Part shown: positions 44,451-53,164 of the stretch, in pieces
Numbering within the stretch: the first letter of the stretch is position 1
Layout: each line of letters opens with the position of its first letter
From: JAZGER01 sp036480335
GTDB lineage: Bacteria > Pseudomonadota > Gammaproteobacteria > DSM-19610
Reading direction: 5' to 3'
NCBI GenBank assembly: GCA_036480335.1
Contig: JAZGGH010000040.1
Span: forward strand, 1 to 64,000
DNA length: 64,000 nt
Translations under genes and position numbers: made by a program
The notes under the pieces: model-generated
What the model was told of the DNA's origin: nothing
The model's input: the letters and a program-made list of their open reading frames with translations, nothing else
Databases searched by the model: none

Positions 44451-45916
44451 CCGCACTACTTGACCTGGATGCTCTCAAGCAAGTTGTCGGTGAATATGCG
44501 ACTGGTGATGCGGCAACGAGTATCAGTGATCCGGAGATTTTGCGAGCAGTGAGAATGCGACGGCGTCAACTGTCGCGCATGATGACAGCTCTTGATCGTG
44601 ATACGGCAAAGTACCGCCTGCCTGCTGGTGACTACTATATCAGCCGTAAGGTTGATGGTGAGTTTACCTGTCTGGTATATCGAAATGGAGAAGTTTTTAC
44701 TGTTAATCCTGGTGGCACTGTGCGTTATGGTGCTGCTTTTCACCGCGAGGCAGCACGTTTGCTTAAAGCCGCAGGCATCAGCTCTGCCATGCTGGGTGGT
44801 GAATTATATGTACAACGCTCCGATGGTTTGCGTCCCAGGGTTCATGATGTGGTGCGAGTTGCCAGGGCGCCAGCTGATACAGAGGAAGTCGACAGTCTGG
44901 GTTTCGCGGTTTTTAATATTTATGATCTTGATGGCAAAGATCCATCAATGCATTATGGTGAGGCGATAAAAAAAGTCCAGGCTATGTTCTCTGATGGTTC
45001 TCTCATCCACCCGGTAGAAACAATTGTTGGAGATGAAAAAGCCGTATTTAAACAATTTTCCCAGTGGGTTGATGAAGAGAGTGCCGAAGGTGTTGTGGTT
45101 AGAAGTGACAGTGCTGGCGTATTCAAGATCAAATTGCGTCATACACTGGATTTGGCCATTGTTGGTTTTTCTGAAGGTATTGATGACCGTTCTGGCATGT
45201 TGCATAGCTTGCTGGTGGCCATTGTGCGTACCGATGGCAGCTTCCAGATAGTTGCTCGTGTAGGCGGTGGATTCACTGATGACCAGCGGATTGAGCTACT
45301 CAAACAGCTTAATCCACTGGTGGTTGAGAGTGACTATGCGGAAGTTAATTCGGACAGAGTTGCCTATCAGATGATCAAACCGGGTCTGGTTGTTGAAATT
45401 TCCTGTCTGGATATTATTTCAAGAACCTCTCATGGTAGTACCATAGATCGGATGATCATCGAATGGGATGACACATCTGGACAATGGGAAGGTCTTCGCC
45501 GGCTGCCCTTGTGCAGTATTCTTTCACCGCAGTTTCTGCGCCTGCGAGAGGATAAACAGGCGACAGCTGAAGATGTTAAGTTGTCACAATTATCTGATAT
45601 TGCAGATATTCCGGATTTGCAGCGTGTTGCCGACGATCTGGTATTACCGGCCAGCACAATTCTGGAAAGAGAAGTGGCGCTTAAAGTCCTGAAAGGCGCT
45701 ACCATGGTGCGAAAATTATTACTCTGGAAGACTAATAAGGAAGAAGCGTCCAGAGACCATCCTGCGTATGTGTTGCATCTAACCAATTTCAGCCCGAACC
45801 GTAAGAATCCGCTACAGCATGAAATACGCGTCAGCAGTTCCGAGAAGCAGATTCGACAATTGCTGGATGACTGGCGCAAGAAGTATTTTGTCGGTGGCTG
45901 GAAGGTGCAGGAATAG
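44447..45916 (+). CDS. ATP-dependent DNA ligase-like nucleotidyltransferase
   Basis: A 489-residue protein with the covalent nucleotidyltransferase motifs in order: motif I K68-V-D-G (SRKVDGEF), motif III GGELY (117-121), IIIa FAVFNIYDLDG (153-163), motif IV EGVVVR (214-219) and motif V FKIKLR (226-231), then an OB-like domain to about 340. The C-terminal 150 residues are an extension with no recognised fold. It would seal nicks using ATP through a ligase-AMP intermediate. Bacteria already have NAD-dependent LigA, so this is an accessory ligase. It is coupled to genes 3 and 5 of the cassette. Confidence 0.85.
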   Translation: MTALLDLDALKQVVGEYATGDAATSISDPEILRAVRMRRRQLSRMMTALDRDTAKYRLPAGDYYISRKVDGEFTCLVYRNGEVFTVNPGGTVRYGAAFHREAARLLKAAGISSAMLGGELYVQRSDGLRPRVHDVVRVARAPADTEEVDSLGFAVFNIYDLDGKDPSMHYGEAIKKVQAMFSDGSLIHPVETIVGDEKAVFKQFSQWVDEESAEGVVVRSDSAGVFKIKLRHTLDLAIVGFSEGIDDRSGMLHSLLVAIVRTDGSFQIVARVGGGFTDDQRIELLKQLNPLVVESDYAEVNSDRVAYQMIKPGLVVEISCLDIISRTSHGSTIDRMIIEWDDTSGQWEGLRRLPLCSILSPQFLRLREDKQATAEDVKLSQLSDIADIPDLQRVADDLVLPASTILEREVALKVLKGATMVRKLLLWKTNKEEASRDHPAYVLHLTNFSPNRKNPLQHEIRVSSSEKQIRQLLDDWRKKYFVGGWKVQE

Positions 45917-45918
45917 CT

Positions 45919-46632
45919 ATGCTGCGTATTCTTAGCTGGAATATCCTGCACGGTGGTGGAAAACGTGCGGAGGATATTATTGTAGCTATTGAAGCACATC
46001 AACCTGATATTGTGACATTGCAGGAATTTCGTCACAGTGGCAATCGCCAGATTATTCTTGATGGGCTGGTCAGAATGGGTTTGATACACCAGTTTGTGCC
46101 TGAAACTCTGCAAGCCAGAGATAATACATTGATCATTGCATCGCGTTTGCCATTTGATGCCGATGTTTTCCCTGTCGACGATGAAAAACCGGCGCATGCA
46201 GTTTCTGCCCGCTTTACTGAACCGCTGGACTTGTCAATGATTGCGGTACATTTACCGCATAAAAAACGCCAACTACCTTATTTTAATGAGCTGCTTGATT
46301 TACCAAAGCAGTACTTGACAGGAAACAGTTTGTTAATTGGGGATTTTAACTGCGGGATCCCCTTTGAGGATTCTGAAACCCGGTCCTTCTATGCAACCCA
46401 TCTGTTCCAGCAACTGTTACAAAATGGCTGGATAGATGCATGGCGCAGCAGGCATAAAAATAGTCGTGAATTTACCTGGATCAGTACCAAACAACAAAAT
46501 GGATTTCGTTATGATCATGTGCTGGTTTCACCGAGCCTCAATGCACAGATAGCCACGGTAAAATACGATCATCAGGTACGAATAAATGGTAGTTCGGATC
46601 ATTCGTTGTTAATACTGGATCTTTCAGAATAG
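45919..46632 (+). CDS. Endonuclease/exonuclease/phosphatase (EEP) family protein
   Basis: A 237-residue EEP-fold enzyme starting two bases after the ligase stop. Catalytic elements are visible: W7-N8, E36 in TLQEF, H111 in AVHLP, D142/N144 in GDFNC, and D227-H228 in SSDHS. The family includes AP endonucleases, TDP2-like phosphodiesterases and DNase I-like nucleases. In this setting, cleaning of blocked DNA ends is the likeliest job. It ends convergent with, and two bases from, the protease gene. Confidence 0.85.
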   Translation: MLRILSWNILHGGGKRAEDIIVAIEAHQPDIVTLQEFRHSGNRQIILDGLVRMGLIHQFVPETLQARDNTLIIASRLPFDADVFPVDDEKPAHAVSARFTEPLDLSMIAVHLPHKKRQLPYFNELLDLPKQYLTGNSLLIGDFNCGIPFEDSETRSFYATHLFQQLLQNGWIDAWRSRHKNSREFTWISTKQQNGFRYDHVLVSPSLNAQIATVKYDHQVRINGSSDHSLLILDLSE

Positions 46633-46634
46633 TT

Positions 46635-49600
46635 TTATCTACCCTGGTAAAATGCCTGAGTTGATACCTGAGTCTGGCCACTCTGTGCTGTGACCAGCAT
46701 TTTGTAAAAGCCATTCGCTGCTATTTCGCTTAACTGACAGGATTTGCTTTCACCCGCATGGATGACGCTGAAATTGCAGAGAGAATGCCAGTTTCCGGTG
46801 AAAGGGATTTTCTGGCGCCCCTTGAGCGTAATATTCTGTAGATCACTACTACCATTATTATCTAGTGTATAGGTCCATATAATCTGCTTGCCAGAATTGA
46901 TTGTGGGTCCAGGCCGGTTTGTGGGTAGACCATTGGCGAGCACTGTCAGGAAGAAAGATGGATCATTCGTAACAGATAATGGCAGGCCCTGGTAAAAGGT
47001 TTTTACAAGTTTAGTGAGACCGGTATTGGCGGCCGTATTTGCATTTGCGACAACGAGCGCCATGTAGTGACCTTCAATGGCAGTCGACGACCATGAGCAG
47101 CTTTTGCTTGCCCCAGGTAACACCTCGCTAATCTGACACAAAGACATCCATGCGCCACGTTCTGGAAGTTTCTGCCTGCCACGAATGTTCACAGTATGAA
47201 GTGTTTCAGAACCGGTATTTTCTATGCTATATGTCCAGTTCAGTGCACTGCCTGCAGTGATGCTAATTCCGGGGCGTGCCGTTGTCTGGTTATTGTTGAC
47301 AGTAATGCCAGTTGTAAAATCTACAGATGAGTGTGCCGGGGGCGGGGTGTTGGAGATGATATTGCTGCTTCGATAATAGGCATTGATGGCTTTCTCGTAG
47401 TAGTCACCGGTAATTAGTCTGCCGCGCGCAACAATTAATGATTTATAGCTGCCACGGGAGACATCTGCAGATTTCAGGCAATTTCGAGTCTGGCCAGGTG
47501 GAATCAGCCGTATGTTACAGATTGTTTGCCATTCGCCAGTAGCGGGCAGTTTCTGTTTTTCGCGTAATTCCACATCCCGAATAGCCACATTACCGTTATT
47601 TTTGATGAAATATTTCCAGTTGGCTTTACCATTTGTAAGGATTTCAGGCCCAGGCCTACTACTGGAATGATGATTGATAGAGGCGGTGAGATTCAGTTCT
47701 GGTGAGATATCGAGAATACTGAAAGCAGGACTGATAACCGGTAAAATTGACCGATAACCCGGTGCACTTCCCTGCAATCTTAAGCAGGCATCGGCGGTGA
47801 CTGTATCGGGAATTAACCAGTTGAAATGGTCGCTACCGGCTTCAGTGGTTGCAATAGGTGTCCAGGCTATTGGTTTATCAATAAGAATGGATAGATCGTC
47901 AATATACCAGCCAGTGCGATTGACACTGGAATCAGTTAGCAAGCGGAAGCGGATAAAGAGTTGCTGGCCAGCAAATTCATCCAGCGTAAAACGTGACTCA
48001 ATATAGCCATTGCTGGAGCCAGAATAAGCTGCAGCATTTGTGCTTATAGTTCCCGAGTAGCCATGCTGTGTGTTCCATGCTGCAGCATCTTGCCAGTCGT
48101 TGCCATCTGTCGAGAATTCGATAATACCCCCGTCATATCCTGATTCCAGATCAAATTCATGCCAGATGCTCAGGATGGCCTGTGGAGTGATAGTGCCTGG
48201 TACTTCAAGTGTCAGGGTCTGCTCTGCAGAAAAATCAGGGGAGTGAGCAAACCAGGCAAATTGTCCTCTGTGGCTATGATTATTCAGAGTCCAGTCATTG
48301 GTGTTTTCGCGCTGACTACTTGTCCAGATATCAGTCACGTTTTCCATGCCATCCTGAAAAATAATATCGGAAGAACATTGTGTGGAATAATCAAGTTGAT
48401 AGCTGGCAATCGGGCTGGCTGGGCGCCAGCGAATATTGAACTGACTGCCGGCAGCGAAAGTACGATGATTCTCCAGGCCAACAAAATCTGGTTTGGGTAA
48501 AGTCGGAGGCAGATTTGAACCATTGACGGAAAGGGTATTTGATTTCTCAGGGTCAAGCCAGTCTATCAGGCGCTCAGCAGGGGACTGACCGTCATCCCAG
48601 GCAGAAGTAAGCCGACCATAGCAATCATCGGCAGATCGATTGCTGCAGGAAGCAAGACCGCCTGATAGTGTGCCAATTAATTGATGCTGAGTATTCCAGA
48701 GACCCGATCCGGATGAACCCGGTTCTGTGGTGCCTTGTTCCCAGTTCAGAAACCAGTGGGTATTTTTTGTGCTGGTACCGATGCAACTCTGGCCAGAGCG
48801 TAATACATCATTATTGAACGAAATGGCTTTTTCGTCTGCATTCGGGTGATGGATACCGACTGTTTTGATGGCGGCGTTTACATCGTGATTCCAGCCGGAG
48901 TAGTAAACATTAAACGAAGAGCCGGGCATTTCATCCAGTTCGATCAGTGTCATATCGACATCGAATTTTGATGCACGAAAAATTGCGCCAGATTGATTCT
49001 GGCTTAACGAGCCACCACCGAGATTACCGCAGGAAGGTGACTGGTAGTTCCAGTAGGTCACAATTGAAGTGGCGTTAGCAGGTGTAACGCCACAATGATG
49101 GGCAGTGAGCAGATAAGGTCGAAAGGAGTTGATAGCATCCATCATCAATGTTGCTGTACATAAGCCCGTTCCATCGATAGAAATTCGAGCAACACTGCGC
49201 ACCTCATCACGCCAGGGGTTTGCTTCCTGGCAGGCCGTATCAATGTTACAGCTACCCTGTTTGGCAAGGTTAGGAAGACCATTGGTGCCATACAGATCGC
49301 GATAACCAGCGTTCACTTTTGTTATGGTGAGTTTGAGTTGATCAATGGCGTTTTCTGGAATATAGAGTAGCAAGCTGATATCACTGCCCGGCATGACTGG
49401 TGTCCAGAATTTCAGATGTTTTTTGTTATTCTGCGCTGTATAGGGACCATCGAGATAGTCATGTTGCCTGTTAACAAAATACAGCCGGCTATTTTTCGGG
49501 AGTTGGAAGCTGGAAAAGGCCAGGTTCAGATCTGTTGCGTTATTGACATGAATGCGCAGGTACCAGAGTCGGGTTCCAGGGGTTTTCTGTATCCACTCAC

Positions 49601-49844
49601 CATGTGTATCGGGCGAGATTTTGACAGGTTTTGCGACGGCAAAGCGTAGCGGGCCGGGAGTGGTTTTGGCGCTATCAAACTGAAGTTCTTTCTGGTTGTC
49701 AATGGCAGTGAGCGTTACCGTTGATTTGGGTTTTGCCTGGTTGATATCCTGAAGTAAATGCTCAGGGATGTTGCCACTGGCGCAGACCAGTGTACTCTGT
49801 AGCAGAAAAAAAATGCTGATAAGGGCTCTGAAAAAGTTATCCAA
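46635..49844 (-). CDS. Secreted lysyl-endopeptidase-like serine protease with C-terminal modules
   Basis: A 1069-residue exported protein with signal peptide to about residue 22. A trypsin-fold protease of the Achromobacter lysyl-endopeptidase type lies at about 200-430, with His250 (TAHHCG), Asp297 (DVDMTL) and Ser378 (EPGSSGSGLW). Residues about 490-650 form a beta-sandwich like those beside secreted M6/M36 peptidases (GWYIDDLSI). The end carries three copies of the ~105-residue module (R-P-G-P, W-x-Y, two Cys, final Y-x-G) also found in the glycoside-hydrolase-like protein. Secreted protein degradation is likely; the role of the modules is unknown. Confidence 0.85.
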   Translation of the reverse strand: MDNFFRALISIFFLLQSTLVCASGNIPEHLLQDINQAKPKSTVTLTAIDNQKELQFDSAKTTPGPLRFAVAKPVKISPDTHGEWIQKTPGTRLWYLRIHVNNATDLNLAFSSFQLPKNSRLYFVNRQHDYLDGPYTAQNNKKHLKFWTPVMPGSDISLLLYIPENAIDQLKLTITKVNAGYRDLYGTNGLPNLAKQGSCNIDTACQEANPWRDEVRSVARISIDGTGLCTATLMMDAINSFRPYLLTAHHCGVTPANATSIVTYWNYQSPSCGNLGGGSLSQNQSGAIFRASKFDVDMTLIELDEMPGSSFNVYYSGWNHDVNAAIKTVGIHHPNADEKAISFNNDVLRSGQSCIGTSTKNTHWFLNWEQGTTEPGSSGSGLWNTQHQLIGTLSGGLASCSNRSADDCYGRLTSAWDDGQSPAERLIDWLDPEKSNTLSVNGSNLPPTLPKPDFVGLENHRTFAAGSQFNIRWRPASPIASYQLDYSTQCSSDIIFQDGMENVTDIWTSSQRENTNDWTLNNHSHRGQFAWFAHSPDFSAEQTLTLEVPGTITPQAILSIWHEFDLESGYDGGIIEFSTDGNDWQDAAAWNTQHGYSGTISTNAAAYSGSSNGYIESRFTLDEFAGQQLFIRFRLLTDSSVNRTGWYIDDLSILIDKPIAWTPIATTEAGSDHFNWLIPDTVTADACLRLQGSAPGYRSILPVISPAFSILDISPELNLTASINHHSSSRPGPEILTNGKANWKYFIKNNGNVAIRDVELREKQKLPATGEWQTICNIRLIPPGQTRNCLKSADVSRGSYKSLIVARGRLITGDYYEKAINAYYRSSNIISNTPPPAHSSVDFTTGITVNNNQTTARPGISITAGSALNWTYSIENTGSETLHTVNIRGRQKLPERGAWMSLCQISEVLPGASKSCSWSSTAIEGHYMALVVANANTAANTGLTKLVKTFYQGLPLSVTNDPSFFLTVLANGLPTNRPGPTINSGKQIIWTYTLDNNGSSDLQNITLKGRQKIPFTGNWHSLCNFSVIHAGESKSCQLSEIAANGFYKMLVTAQSGQTQVSTQAFYQGR

Positions 49845-50022
49845 TGTTTAGCTCCCCTGTAAACTTTATTAAGTAATGATTCTTGGTGATCATGCAAGCC
49901 AGCCTGGCATGTGAATTTAGCATTTGTGGCATATAAAGACAAGGTATAAGTCGCTAAAGTGAGGCATGGAATGCTAGAAACAGCGTTATTTCTATCATTG
50001 TAGGATTGCTGTATGGTGGTTT

Positions 50023-50055
50023 CTTATCAAAAATCCTGATAAGGCATACTAGTAT
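50023..50055 (+). promoter_or_regulatory. Hairpin and palindrome just upstream of slyD
   Basis: CTTATCA (50023-50029) pairs with TGATAAG (50037-50043), and the ten-base palindrome ATACTAGTAT (50046-50055) abuts the ATG. Together they occupy the place where a ribosome site would be expected, and no clear one is seen. They could be an operator or a structured leader; this is unproved. Confidence 0.4.
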
Positions 50056-50538
50056 ATGAAGATAGCAGAAAAGAAAGTTGTGACTATTAATTACATTTTA
50101 AAAGATAGTGAAGATAACGTAATTGACACTGCAAGTGATGGAACATTTGCCTATTTACACGGTGCGAGCAATATCATTCCCGGTTTAGAGTCAGCGCTTG
50201 ATGGTAAAGTCGGCGGTGATGAGCTGAGTGTAGCGATTGCGCCAGAAGATGCCTATGGCGTCAGAGATGACTCTCGGGTTGAGAAAGTTCCCAGGAGCAT
50301 GTTTCCGGAAAATGAAGAAATAAAGTCAGGTATGCAGTTTAATGCGCAGGGTCCGGATGGACAAATGATCATGATCACTATAGCCGGAATTGAGGATGAT
50401 CATGTGCTAGTGGATGCTAATCACCCATTGGCGGGTGTGCATCTGAATTTTGATGTGGAAATCGTGGGCGTCCGAGATGCAAGCGAAGAAGAAATTGAGC
50501 ACGGACATGTGCATGGGCCAGACGGGCATCATCATTAA
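50056..50538 (+). CDS. slyD: FKBP-type peptidyl-prolyl isomerase SlyD
   Basis: A 160-residue SlyD: split FKBP domain (VTINYILKDSEDNVIDTASD ... IIPGLESALDGKVGGDELSV) with the IF chaperone insert (about 70-125) and a His-rich C-terminal tail (EHGHVHGPDGHHH) that binds nickel. In E. coli it assists folding and nickel delivery to hydrogenase. The tail is short compared with E. coli. Confidence 0.93.
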   Translation: MKIAEKKVVTINYILKDSEDNVIDTASDGTFAYLHGASNIIPGLESALDGKVGGDELSVAIAPEDAYGVRDDSRVEKVPRSMFPENEEIKSGMQFNAQGPDGQMIMITIAGIEDDHVLVDANHPLAGVHLNFDVEIVGVRDASEEEIEHGHVHGPDGHHH

Positions 50539-50571
50539 CGATGGTTGAAATTGCGAAAAATCTTTTACGGC

Positions 50572-50608
50572 TTAAAGGCGTTTCTTTAATTTCAAGAGGC
50601 GCCTTTAA
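50572..50608. terminator. Hairpin between convergent slyD and dehydrogenase genes
   Basis: TTAAAGGCG (50572-50580) pairs with CGCCTTTAA (50600-50608) across a 19-base loop. It lies in the short gap between two genes that end toward each other, fitting a shared terminator. Confidence 0.55.
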
Positions 50609-50621
50609 ATAGGCACCTTAA

Positions 50622-51368
50622 TTAAATAGTAAATTGTTGGCCAGTATAGGCCTGACTGTCATCGACTAACAGATAGAGATGTTGTCGGGTGACATCGTCA
50701 GGTTGTGGTAATGATGCCGGGTTTTCACCAGGATAAGCCAGCGCACGCAGACTGGTGGCTACTGGTCCGGGGTCGAGACTATTTACACGAACCTGGGTGT
50801 TAGCTTCCAGTTCATCGGCTAGCACCTGCATGAAGCTTTCAGTACCTGCCTTGCTGGCAGCATACGCACCCCAATAGGCACGCCCCTGACGGCCGCATGC
50901 ATCGCTGCTGAAGACGATAGAAGCCTTGCCTGTTTTGATCATCAGGGGCAAACAGATTCGCGTTAATGTGACCGGGGCATTCAAATTCGTTTGAATGATT
51001 TTATGCCAGAGTTCATTCTGAAAATGCAGGATTGGGATCAATGCACCCAGCATGGCGGCATTGTGTAGTAAGCCATCAAGCCGGCCAAACTCCCGATCTA
51101 TTGTTTCGGCCAGTGTCTGGTAATCATTTTCAGTCGCGCCTTCGAGATTTAGCGGGTAGATGGCGGGTTGAGGATGTCCGGCCTGTTCTATTTCATCGTA
51201 GATTTTTTCCAGCGCGCGGATATCAAGGTCAAGTAAGATGACTGTAGCGCCATGGGCAGCACAACTCTTTGCTGTAGCAGCACCAATGCCTTTGCCGGCA
51301 CCGGTAATTAGAATAACGCGTTTGGCGAGACAGTTTCTGGCAGGTTGCCAGTCAGAAGGTATTTTCAT
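50622..51368 (-). CDS. Short-chain dehydrogenase/reductase, YciK-like
   Basis: A 248-residue SDR with the NAD(P)-binding TGAGKGIG, the structural N-A-A (LLHNAAMLG), catalytic Ser (VFSSD) and Y-x-x-x-K (YAASKAG). The N-terminus (DWQPARNCLAKRVILITGAG) and the ILHFQNELWHKIIQTNLNAP stretch match the YciK subgroup. The substrate is unknown. Single gene, convergent with slyD. Confidence 0.88.
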   Translation of the reverse strand: MKIPSDWQPARNCLAKRVILITGAGKGIGAATAKSCAAHGATVILLDLDIRALEKIYDEIEQAGHPQPAIYPLNLEGATENDYQTLAETIDREFGRLDGLLHNAAMLGALIPILHFQNELWHKIIQTNLNAPVTLTRICLPLMIKTGKASIVFSSDACGRQGRAYWGAYAASKAGTESFMQVLADELEANTQVRVNSLDPGPVATSLRALAYPGENPASLPQPDDVTRQHLYLLVDDSQAYTGQQFTI

Positions 51369-51436
51369 AGCGGCAGTTTAATATAAAACGACTATGGTCT
51401 GAAGGGGCTGCTGTCTATAATTTCCTCAGAGTTGAA

Positions 51437-53020
51437 TCAGGAAACCGGGTCTGCTAACTGATTAGCATGGCTAATCTGGGCGATTTTACTGGCTGTCTGA
51501 TAAATAAACCTCTCAAATGCAGGTGTCGATTCCAGCAGGGTCTGACAGGTAATCAGAATGCTGCCATCATCAGAATCAAGCTCAAGTCCTGCCTGGTCAG
51601 CATAGAACCCTTTTGGTGCGAGTAATGTTGTGACCGGCTGATCTCCCTGTTTTTGCCTGCAGGCCAGCGCTAATGATGCTTTTGTTGTGCCGGTTTTTTT
51701 CGAGAGAGAGACGGGTTTGGCATTTCTGGACAGGTACTGGATACCCAGCTCAATGGTTTGTGGATTGTTGTGCAGCGTCAGCCAGCGGACAACTCCTACC
51801 ACCCAGCCTTCCGAGCGTGGTGTATCGGGATGATGCAGAGCAAGTAGTTGACCGACATAGAGAGAGTCTTTTGCGGCGAAGTCGAAACGCAGCGCAATAC
51901 CCCCTGAATTTCGATTAAAGCTGTTACAGGGATAGGTGGTTGGGTAGTTATTCCAGCTTGTTTTGTTAACCGTGCTTGAAATCTCAATATGTTCTGTTTC
52001 GGAATCCTCTATAACTTCATCCGTCGGTTGTTGTGATTGTACGACCTGACAACAGGCCTGTAAGCCAATAACAGCTTCAAAACGTTGGTGGGCTTCGACG
52101 CGATCATTTTTCCGGTCGACCTTGCTGGACCAGGTGGTCTGCACCCGTTTGAGTGTATGCGCGAAACCTTCCAGGTTTAATTGTTTGATGAAGGTGCCGA
52201 GATCATGTTGTTTGTTGATAATGATTCTGTTGTAGTCATCTCCAATCTGATCAATGAGTGGATTGATATCGATCAGCAGGTCATATTCAGTCAGCGAGTC
52301 GGCTTTATCTATCAGTAGTGGATTCTGCAGAACACGCAGGGACTCCCCGGAATTAATAATGTGACTGGTCGTTGAGAGTTTTTGAAAATATTTGTGTAAC
52401 ACCCAGACAGCACCCGATTGTAGCTGGTACGGGTCGGAAATGCGTAACAGGACCATGGTTTGAAAAATTTCGTTAATAGACAGTGCGCCACTCTTTCTGG
52501 ATGGAGGTTTTTCCAGATCAATGCCCATATTCACGGCAAAACGATAAATCTGGATGGCTTCCAGCCAGAGTAACAACGGTAACCGTTGGTATTCGCCATA
52601 ATAGTATAGGCTATAGTGATCCAGAGCATCCAGAGCACCCGCTATTGCGGCCATCAGCAGTGTTCCCGAACTGGATTTTTTGTCAGCATTCAGCTCGTTT
52701 ACAATGATTTTGTAGCCAAATGATTGTTCCTGCCAGAAACAACGGGCATTGATTCTCAGTTCGTTATCTTTCTGGAAGTCTTTGTGGGACAGATGCCGGT
52801 TGAAGTGGATAAAGCCTGACTGCAGTGTGGCAAGAATGTCTTTACGTAATTCCGCTGGCAAGGTTTGTCTGTTAATAGCTTTTGATTTTTCGACAATGCT
52901 TGCAATTGATTTTACCTGATTCAGTTGCGGTAGAGATTCTATCCAGTCAGAAATAGCCCTGGCTGAAAATTTTTCCACTGTTGTGGTTTGTGCGGGCACT
53001 GTGAGTTGAAGGCAGCTCAT
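51437..53020 (-). CDS. PilZ-like domain protein of unknown function
   Basis: I chose the ATG at 53020 (MSCLQL), preceded by AGGATT; an upstream start adds 15 atypical residues. The product of about 527 residues is mainly helical for its first 370 residues. A C-terminal PilZ-like barrel follows (about 380-465: NRNSGGIALRFDF, GQLLALHHPDT, WVVGVVRWLTLHN, ELGIQYLS). The [D/N]-x-S-x-x-G motif is present as N-R-N-S-G-G, but the upstream R-x-x-x-R that binds cyclic di-GMP is not evident, so nucleotide binding is doubtful. Confidence 0.6.
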   Translation of the reverse strand: MSCLQLTVPAQTTTVEKFSARAISDWIESLPQLNQVKSIASIVEKSKAINRQTLPAELRKDILATLQSGFIHFNRHLSHKDFQKDNELRINARCFWQEQSFGYKIIVNELNADKKSSSGTLLMAAIAGALDALDHYSLYYYGEYQRLPLLLWLEAIQIYRFAVNMGIDLEKPPSRKSGALSINEIFQTMVLLRISDPYQLQSGAVWVLHKYFQKLSTTSHIINSGESLRVLQNPLLIDKADSLTEYDLLIDINPLIDQIGDDYNRIIINKQHDLGTFIKQLNLEGFAHTLKRVQTTWSSKVDRKNDRVEAHQRFEAVIGLQACCQVVQSQQPTDEVIEDSETEHIEISSTVNKTSWNNYPTTYPCNSFNRNSGGIALRFDFAAKDSLYVGQLLALHHPDTPRSEGWVVGVVRWLTLHNNPQTIELGIQYLSRNAKPVSLSKKTGTTKASLALACRQKQGDQPVTTLLAPKGFYADQAGLELDSDDGSILITCQTLLESTPAFERFIYQTASKIAQISHANQLADPVS

Positions 53021-53164
53021 AACAATCCTGATTTCGATCCTGTGTTTTTTATCAATTACTTGCACAGGTAACGACCATTTGTGTATAAACTGGATTGTTT
53101 ATAGCTCCGATTTGCTGCTGATTTGCATCATTATTAAGGCTGGGTTGCAGAGATGTTTGAAAAG

